Part shown: piece by piece, positions 1-8,700 of the stretch
Layout of the letters: every line of letters starts with the position of its first letter
Position numbering within the stretch: the first letter of the stretch is position 1
Source of the DNA: Heyndrickxia sporothermodurans
Lineage (GTDB): Bacteria > Bacillota > Bacilli > Bacillales > Bacillaceae_C
Assembly (NCBI RefSeq): GCF_016785185.1
Contig: NZ_JAEKDY010000054.1
DNA: 20,887 bases
Reading direction: 5' to 3' (one strand)
Notes under the pieces: generated by a model
Database searches by the model: none
Seen by the model: the letters and a program-made list of their open reading frames with translations, nothing else
Told to the model about the DNA's origin: nothing
Made by a program: the position numbers and the translations under genes

Positions 1-162
1 ACAGCAAAGGAAAATGGCCTAAACCCATATTATTACCTTCGCTATTTATTTGAGAAGTTACCTAACATTGATCTGACAGATAAAAATGCCCTGGATAAAG
101 TACTGCCTTGGTCAACAACACTTCCAATCGTTTGCATAGATTTTAAAAACTTACCTAAATAA
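1..162 (+). CDS. IS66-family transposase, C-terminal fragment (cut by window edge)
   Basis: The first frame is open from base 1 to a TAA at 160-162 and gives 53 residues beginning TAKENGLNPYYYLRYLFEKL and containing LPWSTTLP and a final NLPK. NGLNP-x-x-YL and LPW are typical of the C-terminal element of IS66-type (TnpC) DDE transposases. The rest of the gene lies left of the window, so its intactness cannot be judged. The gene points toward gerPB and is followed by a hairpin terminator and a terminal inverted repeat, the usual arrangement at the right end of such an element. The family call is firm from motif recognition; the particular IS cannot be named. Confidence 0.85.
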   Translation, partial: TAKENGLNPYYYLRYLFEKLPNIDLTDKNALDKVLPWSTTLPIVCIDFKNLPK

Positions 163-170
163 TAACTCGA

Positions 171-202
171 TCCCCATCTGGTTGACAGGTGGGGATTATT
201 TT
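171..202 (+). terminator. Intrinsic terminator inside the IS66 right end, facing gerPB
   Basis: TCCCCATCTG (171-180) pairs with CAGGTGGGGA (186-195) through ten pairs including one G-U, closing a five-base loop, and is followed by TTATTTT. It should end transposase transcription and would also stop transcripts crossing the element toward gerPB. The loop and right arm contain TTGACA (182-187), a perfect -35 hexamer. Confidence 0.7.
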
Positions 203-228
203 ACGCTTACTTTTAAACAGGTGATTAT

Positions 229-441
229 ATGAAAATTAGTGTGCAACAAACGATACAAATACGCATGATTAAAATTGGTGGAATATCCAATGCATCTGTT
301 TTCCAAATTGGTACAGCAGGAATCATTAAACCCGCTGCCTACCTATATAATACCGGATGCTTTACAGAACCCGCACCTGTGATTAGTCATGCACAAGGTA
401 CAGAAGGCATCCCTCCATTAGTCGTTCCATTTAGGAATTGA
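229..441 (+). CDS. gerPB: Spore germination protein GerPB
   Basis: A 70-residue protein whose N-terminal half (QTIQIRMIKIGGISNASVFQ, then IGTAGIIKP and YLYNTGCFTEPAP) matches the GerPB pattern. GerP proteins are needed for coat permeability to germinants in Bacillus spores; they are made in the mother cell and placed in the coat. The repeated I-G-G/I-S-x-S-S-x-F-x-I-G motif is shared with GerPD and GerPE, indicating one paralogous family. The start is supported by AGGTGA at 219-224. It should be the second gene of a gerPA-PF operon, but an IS66 end stands where gerPA or the intervening sequence would be, so its transcription may be impaired or rewired. Confidence 0.92.
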   Translation: MKISVQQTIQIRMIKIGGISNASVFQIGTAGIIKPAAYLYNTGCFTEPAPVISHAQGTEGIPPLVVPFRN

Positions 442-489
442 TGGCTCAAGTTCCGTCGGATTGTAGAACACCAAAAGGGAGGTTTTCAA

Positions 490-1104
490 ATGATCGATTA
501 CAATAGACAAATCCAACAATTGTATCAATATATCCAATACCAGCAAAAAAAAATTTCCCAATTTGAAAAAACATTAGAAAACTTAACTAAAGATATACAA
601 TCTCTAAAAGAAAAGCCACCTATAAATGTTGAACGTCTAGAATATAAATTTGACCAATTAAAAATTGAAAAACTTGATGGCACTTTAAATATTGGGGTTA
701 ATCCCGCCGACTTAAATAGTATTGAGGATATGGACGTTCCATCCTCACCAATGCCGCAAGCCTTTTTAATGAACCCGGCCTTTAAACAAAACCTATTAGA
801 AAGGGTAAATCAATATATTAGTAAAGACCTAAATTCAGTCATCCATGAAACAGAAGATCAATTAGGCTATAGGCTTGATACGCAATATCGCGATTTCATC
901 ATTGCTGATTTGCAAAAGCAAATTCCACAGCGAATCGATTATTTTATTAATATACTAGCTGGGGAAAATCACAAAAATGAATCCCAGGAAGAAGTATTGA
1001 ATCAACTTTTTGCAAGAATGAAAGCAGATATTGATCAAGCGGTTTATATGTTTATATCAAAGTTACCTCAAAATATGAATGGAGATGATCCGAATGGAGC
1101 TTAA
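490..1104 (+). CDS. gerPC: Spore germination protein GerPC
   Basis: 204 residues. The first 45 residues, rich in Q, K and E, form a probable coiled coil (IQQLYQYIQYQQKKISQFEK). The conserved block NVERLEYKFDQLKIEKLDGT follows, then LNIGVNP, the core signature of GerPC. The C-terminal half is predicted helical and hydrophilic, with no signal peptide or membrane segment, fitting a soluble mother-cell protein assembled into the coat. The ATG follows a strong GGGAGG (about 477-482), 48 bp after gerPB. It is the largest GerP protein and the only one here without the short IGxSxSSxFxIG motif. The 3' end overlaps gerPD by 11 bases, implying translational coupling. Confidence 0.92.
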   Translation: MIDYNRQIQQLYQYIQYQQKKISQFEKTLENLTKDIQSLKEKPPINVERLEYKFDQLKIEKLDGTLNIGVNPADLNSIEDMDVPSSPMPQAFLMNPAFKQNLLERVNQYISKDLNSVIHETEDQLGYRLDTQYRDFIIADLQKQIPQRIDYFINILAGENHKNESQEEVLNQLFARMKADIDQAVYMFISKLPQNMNGDDPNGA

Positions 1105-1270
1105 TGTGGTAAATCGAGATATTAATGTTGAAAATGTACGGATTATTGGGATAGCAAGCTCATCATTATTCTTAATTGGTGATGCTGAAACGATTCAACA
1201 GGCAGCCACCTTTGACACGCCTGCTGAATCACTAATAATTGGCCCTTTAACCCCATTTGTTCCGAAATAA
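1094..1270 (+). CDS. gerPD: Spore germination protein GerPD
   Basis: 58 residues starting MELNVVNRDINVENVRIIGI, followed by ASSSLFLIGDAE and a DTPAESLIIGPLTPFVP tail, the GerPD pattern. An in-frame ATG exists at 1079, but I chose 1094 because GGAGA (1081-1085) is spaced eight bases before it and because the family starts M-x-(1-3)-VVNR. The gene overlaps the end of gerPC by 11 bases and its TAA shares its last base with the gerPE ATG (TAATG), so gerPC, gerPD and gerPE form a tightly coupled translational unit. Role as for the other GerP proteins: spore-coat permeability to germinants. Confidence 0.88.
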   Translation: MELNVVNRDINVENVRIIGIASSSLFLIGDAETIQQAATFDTPAESLIIGPLTPFVPK

Positions 1271-1644
1271 TGTTTAAATCGAATCGAAGCTCGATTGTCA
1301 ACCAAGTAAAAATTAATGATATATTTTATGCATCAAGTTTCAATATTGGAGATTCATCGTATATTAATGCCTTTGCAAAGGTTTTTGCCGTTCAAAGGGA
1401 GCAAGAGCTATTTTATGGATTTGAAGCAGATTACGAAGACTTCGCCAATTTCAAGGAACCAATTCCACTCCCACCAATTACAGAAAAATTACAATTTAAC
1501 CGCTTTAATGCGAATCCTACTATTCACGTGTCAAAAGTGAGAATTATCGGGATCTCCACAAGTTCTATTTTTCAAATTGGAAACACGAAAAGAGCATATC
1601 TAGAAGCAAGAGTTCACCATACTCGACAGCTGGAACATAGGTAG
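1270..1644 (+). CDS. gerPE: Spore germination protein GerPE
   Basis: 124 residues. The N-terminus has SSIVNQVKINDIFYASSFNI followed by GDSSYINAFAKVFAVQRE. The C-terminus repeats the family theme as VSKVRIIGISTSSIFQIG and ends with a HTRQLEH-like tail. The two copies of the V-x-I-x-x-I-x-x-S-S-x-F-x-I-G pattern suggest an internal duplication of the unit seen singly in GerPB and GerPD. AVQRE in the centre is typical of GerPE. Start and gerPD stop overlap in TAATG, with no separate good Shine-Dalgarno, so reinitiation from gerPD is likely. It is a spore-coat protein required for germinant access. Confidence 0.9.
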   Translation: MFKSNRSSIVNQVKINDIFYASSFNIGDSSYINAFAKVFAVQREQELFYGFEADYEDFANFKEPIPLPPITEKLQFNRFNANPTIHVSKVRIIGISTSSIFQIGNTKRAYLEARVHHTRQLEHR

Positions 1645-1654
1645 GAAAACAGAC

Positions 1655-1681
1655 ACAAAACATCATCTCTATCATAAACTA
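1655..1681 (+). promoter_or_regulatory. Candidate sigma-K promoter upstream of gerPF
   Basis: AC at 1655-1656, 16 bases, then CATAAACTA at 1673-1681. This matches the sigma-K consensus AC-N16/17-CATANNNTA exactly and lies 41 bp before the gerPF start in the 77-bp gap after gerPE. gerP genes are transcribed by sigma-K RNA polymerase in the mother cell in B. subtilis, so the sigma factor fits. Both elements are short and could occur by chance in AT-rich DNA. Confidence 0.45.
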
Positions 1682-1721
1682 TAATAGTAAATTATTTTCT
1701 TTATAAAAAGGATGTTGTCTC

Positions 1722-1943
1722 ATGCCTGCTATCGTCGGAGCTACACAAATTGTAAATGTTGGTGGCAACGGTGTTGTACATTTTGGTGATACCGCGGTTA
1801 TTTCTCCTAAAACCAGTACAAAAGCATCTAGTGGATCGGGATCTACAAATACTGGTGCCCTCTTCTATGTTGCTAATGGATTTAGTATCAATCCTACCAT
1901 TGACACCAATTTAGTTGATCAACCGATTGCGGGAAATAACTAA
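1722..1943 (+). CDS. gerPF: Spore germination protein GerPF
   Basis: 73 residues beginning MPAIVGATQIVNVGGNGVVH, then FGDTAVISPK, a small-residue and threonine-rich centre (SSGSGSTNTG) and a TIDTNLVDQP ending. MPAIVG, the FGD/ISPK block and GSGS-x-NTG are shared by GerPA and GerPF. I call GerPF because it is the last gene of the cluster, after gerPE. AAAGGATG precedes the ATG. Unlike the overlapping gerPC-PD-PE genes it is set off by 77 bp, which holds a sigma-K-like promoter. A strong terminator follows 18 bp after the stop. Confidence 0.92.
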   Translation: MPAIVGATQIVNVGGNGVVHFGDTAVISPKTSTKASSGSGSTNTGALFYVANGFSINPTIDTNLVDQPIAGNN

Positions 1944-1961
1944 GTAAATGTGGAGGACAAT

Positions 1962-1989
1962 AAAAAATCGGCGCAATGCCGATTTTTTT
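1962..1989. terminator. Bidirectional terminator between gerPF and addA
   Basis: AAAAAATCGGC (1962-1972), loop GCAAT, GCCGATTTTTT (1978-1988), followed by further T. The stem ends in A/T runs on both sides, so it can terminate gerPF transcripts on + and addA transcripts on -. Both genes end within about 35 bp of it. Confidence 0.9.
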
Positions 1990-2021
1990 ACGTTTTTATT
2001 GAAGTGAATAGTAGCTAAAGC

Positions 2022-5000
2022 CTACATTTTTATTAAGTGTCCACCATCAAAGAAGTATAGGTACTTCCCCGCAACTTCTTTTTTCAATATTTGCTTTAAT
2101 GCTTTTTCGTATATATCAATTTGGACTCTGTATCGATTTTCGAGGATCGGCTTTGCTTCCTCAAATCCACCTTTATATCGATCATGAATCCCATCTGTTT
2201 TATAATCAAGGAGATAAATCCCTTCATCGTTTTCAATGATACAATCAATTACCCCTTGAACGAGAATCGTATCATCATTCAATTGATAATCTGAATAGAT
2301 GTCCTTATCCTGAATGGCCATACTAAAAGGAACTTCCCTTTGGATATTGTTCGCCGCTAACATCATTTTTCCGATTTCTTGAGAAAAAAGGGACAGAATT
2401 TGCTCTATATTTATCACTTCAATTTGTTCTGCTGTTAATAACTCTTTTCTTTTCATTTCCTCTAACAATTCTCTGATGCTATCGGCTGTAGGTGTTGCAT
2501 TTAACGGTAAATGTTGCATTACCATATGCATGGCCGTTCCTCGTTCAGCAGGAGATAATGATTTTTCTCTCATAAAGCGAGGACGGTTAAAAATTGGTTT
2601 ATTTACTTGTCTTAATAACTCAGTACTCGCTGATGCATCCCGAATTTCATACAAACGTTTAATTTCTGAAACGGATTGTTTTGAACGTTTACTTGTTGAC
2701 TCTTCATACGGATATTTATATGCTAGTCGATCAAATATCTCGTTCTTTTGTGAAGAGCTAAAATTAACCGTTTTGCCTTCCTTTACATTTTCAAGCCATG
2801 TATCATCGTTTTCTAGGTCTTCCACAGGGCTTTCAACAAGACTTGATTTGTTAATTATTTCGATATGCCAACGAGACATATGATTAGTAATGTCTTCAGG
2901 AATAAGTGGATTTCTTTCTACATTCGTAAGTCCAAATGTTTCACTTTGTTCGTGTCGAATGATCGCAGGGCCAATCCAATCTAAATAATTGGAAGCTCTT
3001 GCTCGAAGGCTATCCTTTAAAAGCCAATCCGTATGTCTTAACGTTTTTCCCCAGTGATTCAATGATTTCTCCGCATTTTTCAGGGAGCCTACGAGATATA
3101 GCTTTTCCTTCGCCCGCGTTAATGCAACATAAAGCACGCGCATTTCTTCTGAGATCGTTTCTAATTTCTTCTTTCTCTTTAATGCTAGTTGTGGCAAAGA
3201 AGGATAGGTAATTCGTTTCGCTATATTCACATATTTTGTTGCAAATCCTAATTCTTTATCAAATAAATAAGAATGATTGATGTCCATCATATTAAACTTT
3301 CGTGATAGTCCAGCAACAAATACCACCGGAAATTCTAATCCTTTACTGGAGTGAATGGTCATTAATTTTACAACATCTTCTTGCTCACTTAGTGCCCTTG
3401 CTGTCCCTAAATCATCCCCTCGCTCTTGCATTTTCTCAATAAAACGAAGAAAACGGAATAAGCCACGAAATGATGTTGCTTCATATTGTCTTGCCCGATC
3501 ATAAAAGGCACGCAAATTCGCTTGTCTTTGCTTTCCTCCAGGCAGTCCACCAACAAAATCATAGAAATGGGTGTCGCGATATAATTGCCAAATAAGTTCA
3601 GATAGGGCTCCTTGGCGTGCCAAACTTCTCCAATCATTTAGTTGATTAATAAACATGCTAAGCTTTTCATGAAGTTCCCCATTTTCAGGGGTTGGCTTTA
3701 TTATCGTGAAATTTTTTACCGCCTCATAAAATGTTCCGTGCTTGGAATGAATACGAATCGTAGATAATTCTTCTTCGTCTAACCCACAGACAGGCGAACG
3801 CAAAACGGACGCAATCGGAATGTCTTGATATGGATTGTCAATCACCTTTAATAAGGAAAGCATGATTGATATTTCAGTTGCATCGAAATAACCTGTCCGG
3901 AGATCCGCATAAATCGGAATTCCTTCAAGTTTAAACTGCTCCATAATTTCCGGTGCCCATGGCATGGATCGTAAAAGAATAACAATATCACGATATTGAA
4001 TAGGACGGTAACTTTTAGTTTTCGGATTATAGACGGGCACTTTTTCCGCTATTAAGTGTTTAATTTTTCTCGCCATATAACGAGCTTCCAGTTGCGATTG
4101 TTCTAACTCTGTACGATCAAATTCATCTGTATTATTTTCAGTGTCCTCTTCACTTTCCGATTGTACACTTTCATCTGCCTGATCAATTAGGACAAGCTCA
4201 ACAGGATAGTCTTCATCTTCCGGATATGCTGCACCTTTCACAAGCTCCGCTTGTGAATCATACTCAATTTCTCCTACCTTCGTACCCATTATTTGTTTAA
4301 ATAAATAATTCGTCCCTGCTAACACTTCTAATCTACTTCGAAAATTTTGCGAAAGATCAATTTTTAAACCAGTATTTTCTCCTTCAGAGGAGAAACGATT
4401 ATATTTACTTAAAAAGAGATTTGGTTCCGCCAATCGGAAGCGGTAGATGGATTGTTTGACATCACCGACCATAAAAAGATTCCCATCATAATCACCGTCC
4501 GTTGTAACAAGCTTTAATATCGTTTCTTGGACCATATTCGTATCTTGATATTCGTCAACAAGTACCTCCTTAAATTGCTTGCGATAGGCAAGTGCTGCAA
4601 CAGAAGGTTTAGGGCTTTCCATATTTGATTCGGAATCCATTAATATTTGAAGGCAATAATGCTCTAAATCCGAAAAGTCGACTAATCCTTTTTCTTTTTT
4701 TATATTTGTAAAACGAATTGCGTATTTTTTGGTAAGCTCGATAAGTGAAGCGATAACATCCTTCATCTCATACATATCTTTTAGAAAACTTTCCGGCTTC
4801 CGTGAAAAAAACTCTTCTTTTAACTTTTCTAACCCCTTTTTTGCAGCTTTTCTTAAATCATCCGCCTCTTTGACAAGTTGTTTATCAAAGTCGTCCCCCC
4901 TGCAGCTTTTTGCACGGGTGAAACTCCAGGCATTCATTTCATCGTAAAGATCTTGCCAAGACAATTCACTTGCCTGTAATAAACGATCCACAATAGCGAT

Positions 5001-5792
5001 ATCATTCAAATAATTTTCTGCACGCGGTGCAGGTCCGGCAGGAAGCTTAGTCATCTCATAGGCTTCCTCAAGTGATTCTTTCGCGCCTTGTAATTGGAGT
5101 TTGATATCAAAAAGCAATATGTTTATAAACGGGAGGTTTTCAATTTTTGTTGCTTCATCGACATGATACATCGTTAGTACATCATCTAACCACTTATCGG
5201 GAAAAGGATGAGAGCGTGAGAATTCATACAATTTTTGGATTAACTCTTGTAATGCAGAATCGCTACGGTCATTCGTAAATGTATCAACAACTTTAAAAAA
5301 TGACTCATTATCTTCTTTTCCATACTCATCCTCAAACAATTCGTCAAGTACTTCATCCCTTAATAGAACAGCTTCAGTAGAATCAGCTATTCTAAAGCTT
5401 GGATCAATATCTATTAAATAATAATATTTTCGTATCACTTCCAAACAGAAGGAATGAAGGGTTGATATCGATGCTTTGTTTAAGAGACTGAGTTGACGTC
5501 GCAAGCGGCTAGAACTTGGGTTTTTAACAATTTCCTTTTCAATTGCTTCCCCTATTCGATGTCTCATTTCAGCTGCAGATGCATTCGTGAATGTAACAAC
5601 CAATAATTCATCAACGTCTATCGAGTCTTCATCGTCAATAATTTTTTTTATCATTCTTTCTACTAATACTGCCGTTTTCCCCGATCCCGCTGCTGCAGCG
5701 ACTAATATATTTTGGTCCTTTGCATAAATGGCTTTCCACTGGTCATCTGTCCATGTTACATCCTGTGGCTTAGATGGTATGAATGTTTTCAT
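2022..5792 (-). CDS. addA: ATP-dependent helicase/nuclease subunit AddA
   Basis: 1256 residues, close to the 1232 of B. subtilis AddA. It is the UvrD-like 3'-5' helicase plus nuclease subunit of AddAB, which resects double-strand breaks to a Chi site and loads RecA. Visible motifs: Walker A VAAAAGSGKT at residues 31-40, helicase motif II LVDEYQDTN near 415-423, GDVKQSIYRFR just after, the superfamily I block LMTIHSSKGLEFPVVFVAGL, VLYVALTRAKEKL, and a C-terminal RecB-type nuclease motif with QGVIDCII followed by LLDYKTD (D1196, K1198). An acidic insert (SESEEDTENNTDEFD) near 550 is lineage-variable. The ATG overlaps the addB stop as ATGA, so translation is coupled. All key residues I can see are intact. 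Confidence 0.97.
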   Translation of the reverse strand: MKTFIPSKPQDVTWTDDQWKAIYAKDQNILVAAAAGSGKTAVLVERMIKKIIDDEDSIDVDELLVVTFTNASAAEMRHRIGEAIEKEIVKNPSSSRLRRQLSLLNKASISTLHSFCLEVIRKYYYLIDIDPSFRIADSTEAVLLRDEVLDELFEDEYGKEDNESFFKVVDTFTNDRSDSALQELIQKLYEFSRSHPFPDKWLDDVLTMYHVDEATKIENLPFINILLFDIKLQLQGAKESLEEAYEMTKLPAGPAPRAENYLNDIAIVDRLLQASELSWQDLYDEMNAWSFTRAKSCRGDDFDKQLVKEADDLRKAAKKGLEKLKEEFFSRKPESFLKDMYEMKDVIASLIELTKKYAIRFTNIKKEKGLVDFSDLEHYCLQILMDSESNMESPKPSVAALAYRKQFKEVLVDEYQDTNMVQETILKLVTTDGDYDGNLFMVGDVKQSIYRFRLAEPNLFLSKYNRFSSEGENTGLKIDLSQNFRSRLEVLAGTNYLFKQIMGTKVGEIEYDSQAELVKGAAYPEDEDYPVELVLIDQADESVQSESEEDTENNTDEFDRTELEQSQLEARYMARKIKHLIAEKVPVYNPKTKSYRPIQYRDIVILLRSMPWAPEIMEQFKLEGIPIYADLRTGYFDATEISIMLSLLKVIDNPYQDIPIASVLRSPVCGLDEEELSTIRIHSKHGTFYEAVKNFTIIKPTPENGELHEKLSMFINQLNDWRSLARQGALSELIWQLYRDTHFYDFVGGLPGGKQRQANLRAFYDRARQYEATSFRGLFRFLRFIEKMQERGDDLGTARALSEQEDVVKLMTIHSSKGLEFPVVFVAGLSRKFNMMDINHSYLFDKELGFATKYVNIAKRITYPSLPQLALKRKKKLETISEEMRVLYVALTRAKEKLYLVGSLKNAEKSLNHWGKTLRHTDWLLKDSLRARASNYLDWIGPAIIRHEQSETFGLTNVERNPLIPEDITNHMSRWHIEIINKSSLVESPVEDLENDDTWLENVKEGKTVNFSSSQKNEIFDRLAYKYPYEESTSKRSKQSVSEIKRLYEIRDASASTELLRQVNKPIFNRPRFMREKSLSPAERGTAMHMVMQHLPLNATPTADSIRELLEEMKRKELLTAEQIEVINIEQILSLFSQEIGKMMLAANNIQREVPFSMAIQDKDIYSDYQLNDDTILVQGVIDCIIENDEGIYLLDYKTDGIHDRYKGGFEEAKPILENRYRVQIDIYEKALKQILKKEVAGKYLYFFDGGHLIKM

Positions 5793-8700
5793 TGATTTAC
5801 CTCCTCTCTCATGCGCGCTAGAATTTCCTCCGGTTTACTTGGGGTTAGTACTCTGTAATCATTATCTTCTAATGACTGGTCAAATTGACAAACCGATTTG
5901 AATGAACAATATTCACACGGTGTTTTCTTTTTAAGCTTGTACGGAGCAATATCGACATTTCCAGATGTAATTTCATTTCCCGATTTCTTATATCGATTTC
6001 TAACATAATGACTCATCAGCGAGAAATCCTTTGCTGAAGCGACCTGTGAACGCGCTGATAAGGAACCATCTTTTTTGATTTCGGCGGCAACGATTTTTGA
6101 ACTTCCCGTCTCTAATGTTTGATCCATTAACTTTATAACATCCGGATCCTCTACTAACAAACCTTTCATTTTAAATCTTTTAAAAATCTCCTCATCGATC
6201 TCATCCATTGTTAAAATTCGATTACTGTTAATAATCGGATTGTGCATATGAAAATATAACACACCAGCCGGTAAGCCTTCTGTACCGATTAAATTTTTTG
6301 AATGGGTTACGACAATATCCAAATAAGTCAGCATTTGCAATGCCAAACCATAATATACTTCAGTTAAATCCAACTCCCGTGGGCTTGATTTATAATCAAT
6401 AATTCTTAAATAAACGCCATTTTGATCTTGGGCTTTGTCCACCCGGTCAATTCTTCCTTGCAGTTCCATTTTTGTTCCATTTTTTAAAGTAAACGATAAT
6501 GGCGGCAAGGCGGCTCTCGGTCCAAATCCAAGCTCCATCCCAATAGGAGCAAATCCACTAATTTTAGCATGCTCACTTAATATGAGCGAAGCCCTTCCGA
6601 TGACTTGTTCAAGCTTACGTTTAATATAATGATGACGATTCGAGCTTAACAATATTTGATGCTGAAGTCTTGGTGACAAATATGCTACTGCTTCTTTTGC
6701 TAGATGTAGACATTGTTTTTCCGTAAGATTCGACCAGGTAAATCCATTTTTTTGAAGATTATCTGAAATCCATTTTAATGCACCATGGAATAGATCACCG
6801 ATACCTGGTGCCTCAAGCTTAAATATTTCTCGTTCACGAAGTCTTAATCCGTGGGTTGTAAAATGTGCAAATGGACAGGAATGAAAAAGCTCCATCCTCG
6901 AAACACTGGCTAATATCGTTTCACCATATAGCTCCTTACTCGTTTCTTCCGAAAGTTTCTTTGCATGATTTTGATAAAAGAGGCTCGATAATACATGTTT
7001 AGCACGCTGTTTCTGGAATAAATCTTCAAAATAAAAATTGTAAACATCCCACCACATATCGGCAACAGGGTACTTTCGTATTTTTAATTGCAACTGTGAT
7101 GTTAAAAAGGCAATCGCCGAATTTGGATGTGAGATGTAATCAATTTGCTCCTCATCCATTAATTCGGAAGGATCATTTACGATCACTTTCTCGTTCAATT
7201 TTGGAAACATTTCTTTCATTCTTTTTATATACGGAGATGGTAGAAGTGCTTTTCCCTCCTCATTTGCAATTGGGTACGATAGATATAATTTCTGGGAAGG
7301 TGTTGTGAATGCTTTATAGGCAATAAATTCCTCATCAAGTAATCTCGTTTTGCTGCTCGATGCGATTTTCATTCCATTATTTATTAACTCTTCGCGATCG
7401 GAATCAGCTAATACACCTTCCTCATTGATTTTGGCAGGCATCACACCATCATTTAGGCCGATGATGAATGCAACTTTTATATCCGATAACCGCGATTGCT
7501 CAAGATTTGCAACTATTACCTGATCAATAGCCGGCGGAACAATGGAGAACTCCATCGCTTCAATTCCCGCATCCAAAATAGTTGCAAACTTCTTTATCGT
7601 TATATTTTCATCATCAAAAATTTCCACAAACTGATCTAATAACTCCATCACCGCATTCCATGCTTGATCATGTTCCCCGGCAGACAATAAGTTACCTTTT
7701 TCCTCCGCTTGATTTCTTAGCATTTCAAGCTTTGCAGGAATTTGCAACTCTTCTAAAAATAAATACAGTGCCTCACATAATTCCCTTCCGTTTACCCCTT
7801 TGTTCATTCTTTTTGATAGTTTAACAATCGGATTTGTAATTAATAAACGTAGATCATTAATTTCTTGTTCCATTTCCTTTTCTTTGTCCGTTTGTATCGT
7901 ATGTTCCATCTCTAACCCTCGGAATCTACGATAACTCCAGCGATCTTTACTTGTCCATTTCGATCCTTGGATTCCGTATGCGAGTACATAATTTTCGAGC
8001 ATGTCCATCTTTTCTCTAAGTCTTCCGGAATGCTGATTTAAAGGAAATAACAAATCCGTTTTCACCGCTCGAAACACAGCTTCATACCGCCAAGACCCGG
8101 TAATAATTTCTAAAACAGAACGAATGAGTTCAATCAAAGGATGATTTAACATTGATCGCTTTTGATCAATGAAATAAGGAATATGATGATCAAAAAAACA
8201 AGTTTCAAGTAACTCTTGATATTCGTGACCATTCCGAACTAAAACAGCTATGTCCTGATAACGATACTTGTTTTTTCTTACGAGCTCACGAATTTCTCGG
8301 GCTATTGCTTCAATTTCAGCCCTTCGATTGACTGCCTGAAATAGCCCAGCTTGAGGTTCATACTCGTAAGGTTGTACAGGAAGTGTTTCAAAATTTGCTT
8401 CCAAATAGGCTAAACTCTCATCTTTATAACGAACTAATTGTTTTAAAACAATATTTTCTTCTACTTCCACCCCATTCACAGTAGACATCTCTACTAATGT
8501 TGAATAGGTTTCACCCGTCATTCTAAATAAATGCAAATCGTTTGGTAATTCGTTACGGAACGGTCGATCTAATGTCAATGCGATTGTTACACGTTTACAA
8601 GCTTTCATTAGTTGTCCAATAACCATATATTCTTGTGGTGTAAAACTATGAAAACCGTCGATATAAATCTCCGCATCTTGTAAATAATGAGAGGATTGGA

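Larger units (their letters stand above)
1..210 (+). mobile_element. Right end of an IS66-family insertion sequence
   Basis: After the transposase stop the element contains a terminator hairpin and ends with TTACGCTTAC (201-210). IS66-family ends conventionally begin GTAAGCG, whose complement CGCTTAC is seen here. IS66 elements usually duplicate 8 bp of target, so 211-218 (TTTTAAAC) is the predicted duplication; the left copy is outside the window. The gerPB ribosome binding site AGGTGA (219-224) and start codon lie immediately beyond, so the element sits within about 10 bp of the gerPB translation signals. The exact boundary is inferred from the terminal motif alone. Confidence 0.75.

Noticed and set aside
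1079..1093. Upstream ATG for gerPD (five codons longer)
   Set aside because: It would place the start on top of the GGAGA that best serves the ATG at 1094, and it lengthens the protein beyond the family N-terminus.
1316..1540. 74-codon + strand frame overlapping gerPE
   Set aside because: It is out of frame with gerPE, which has clear family motifs over the same bases.
2476..2883. 135-codon + strand frame within addA
   Set aside because: It is antisense to the AddA C-terminal region, whose nuclease motifs are intact; no start signal.
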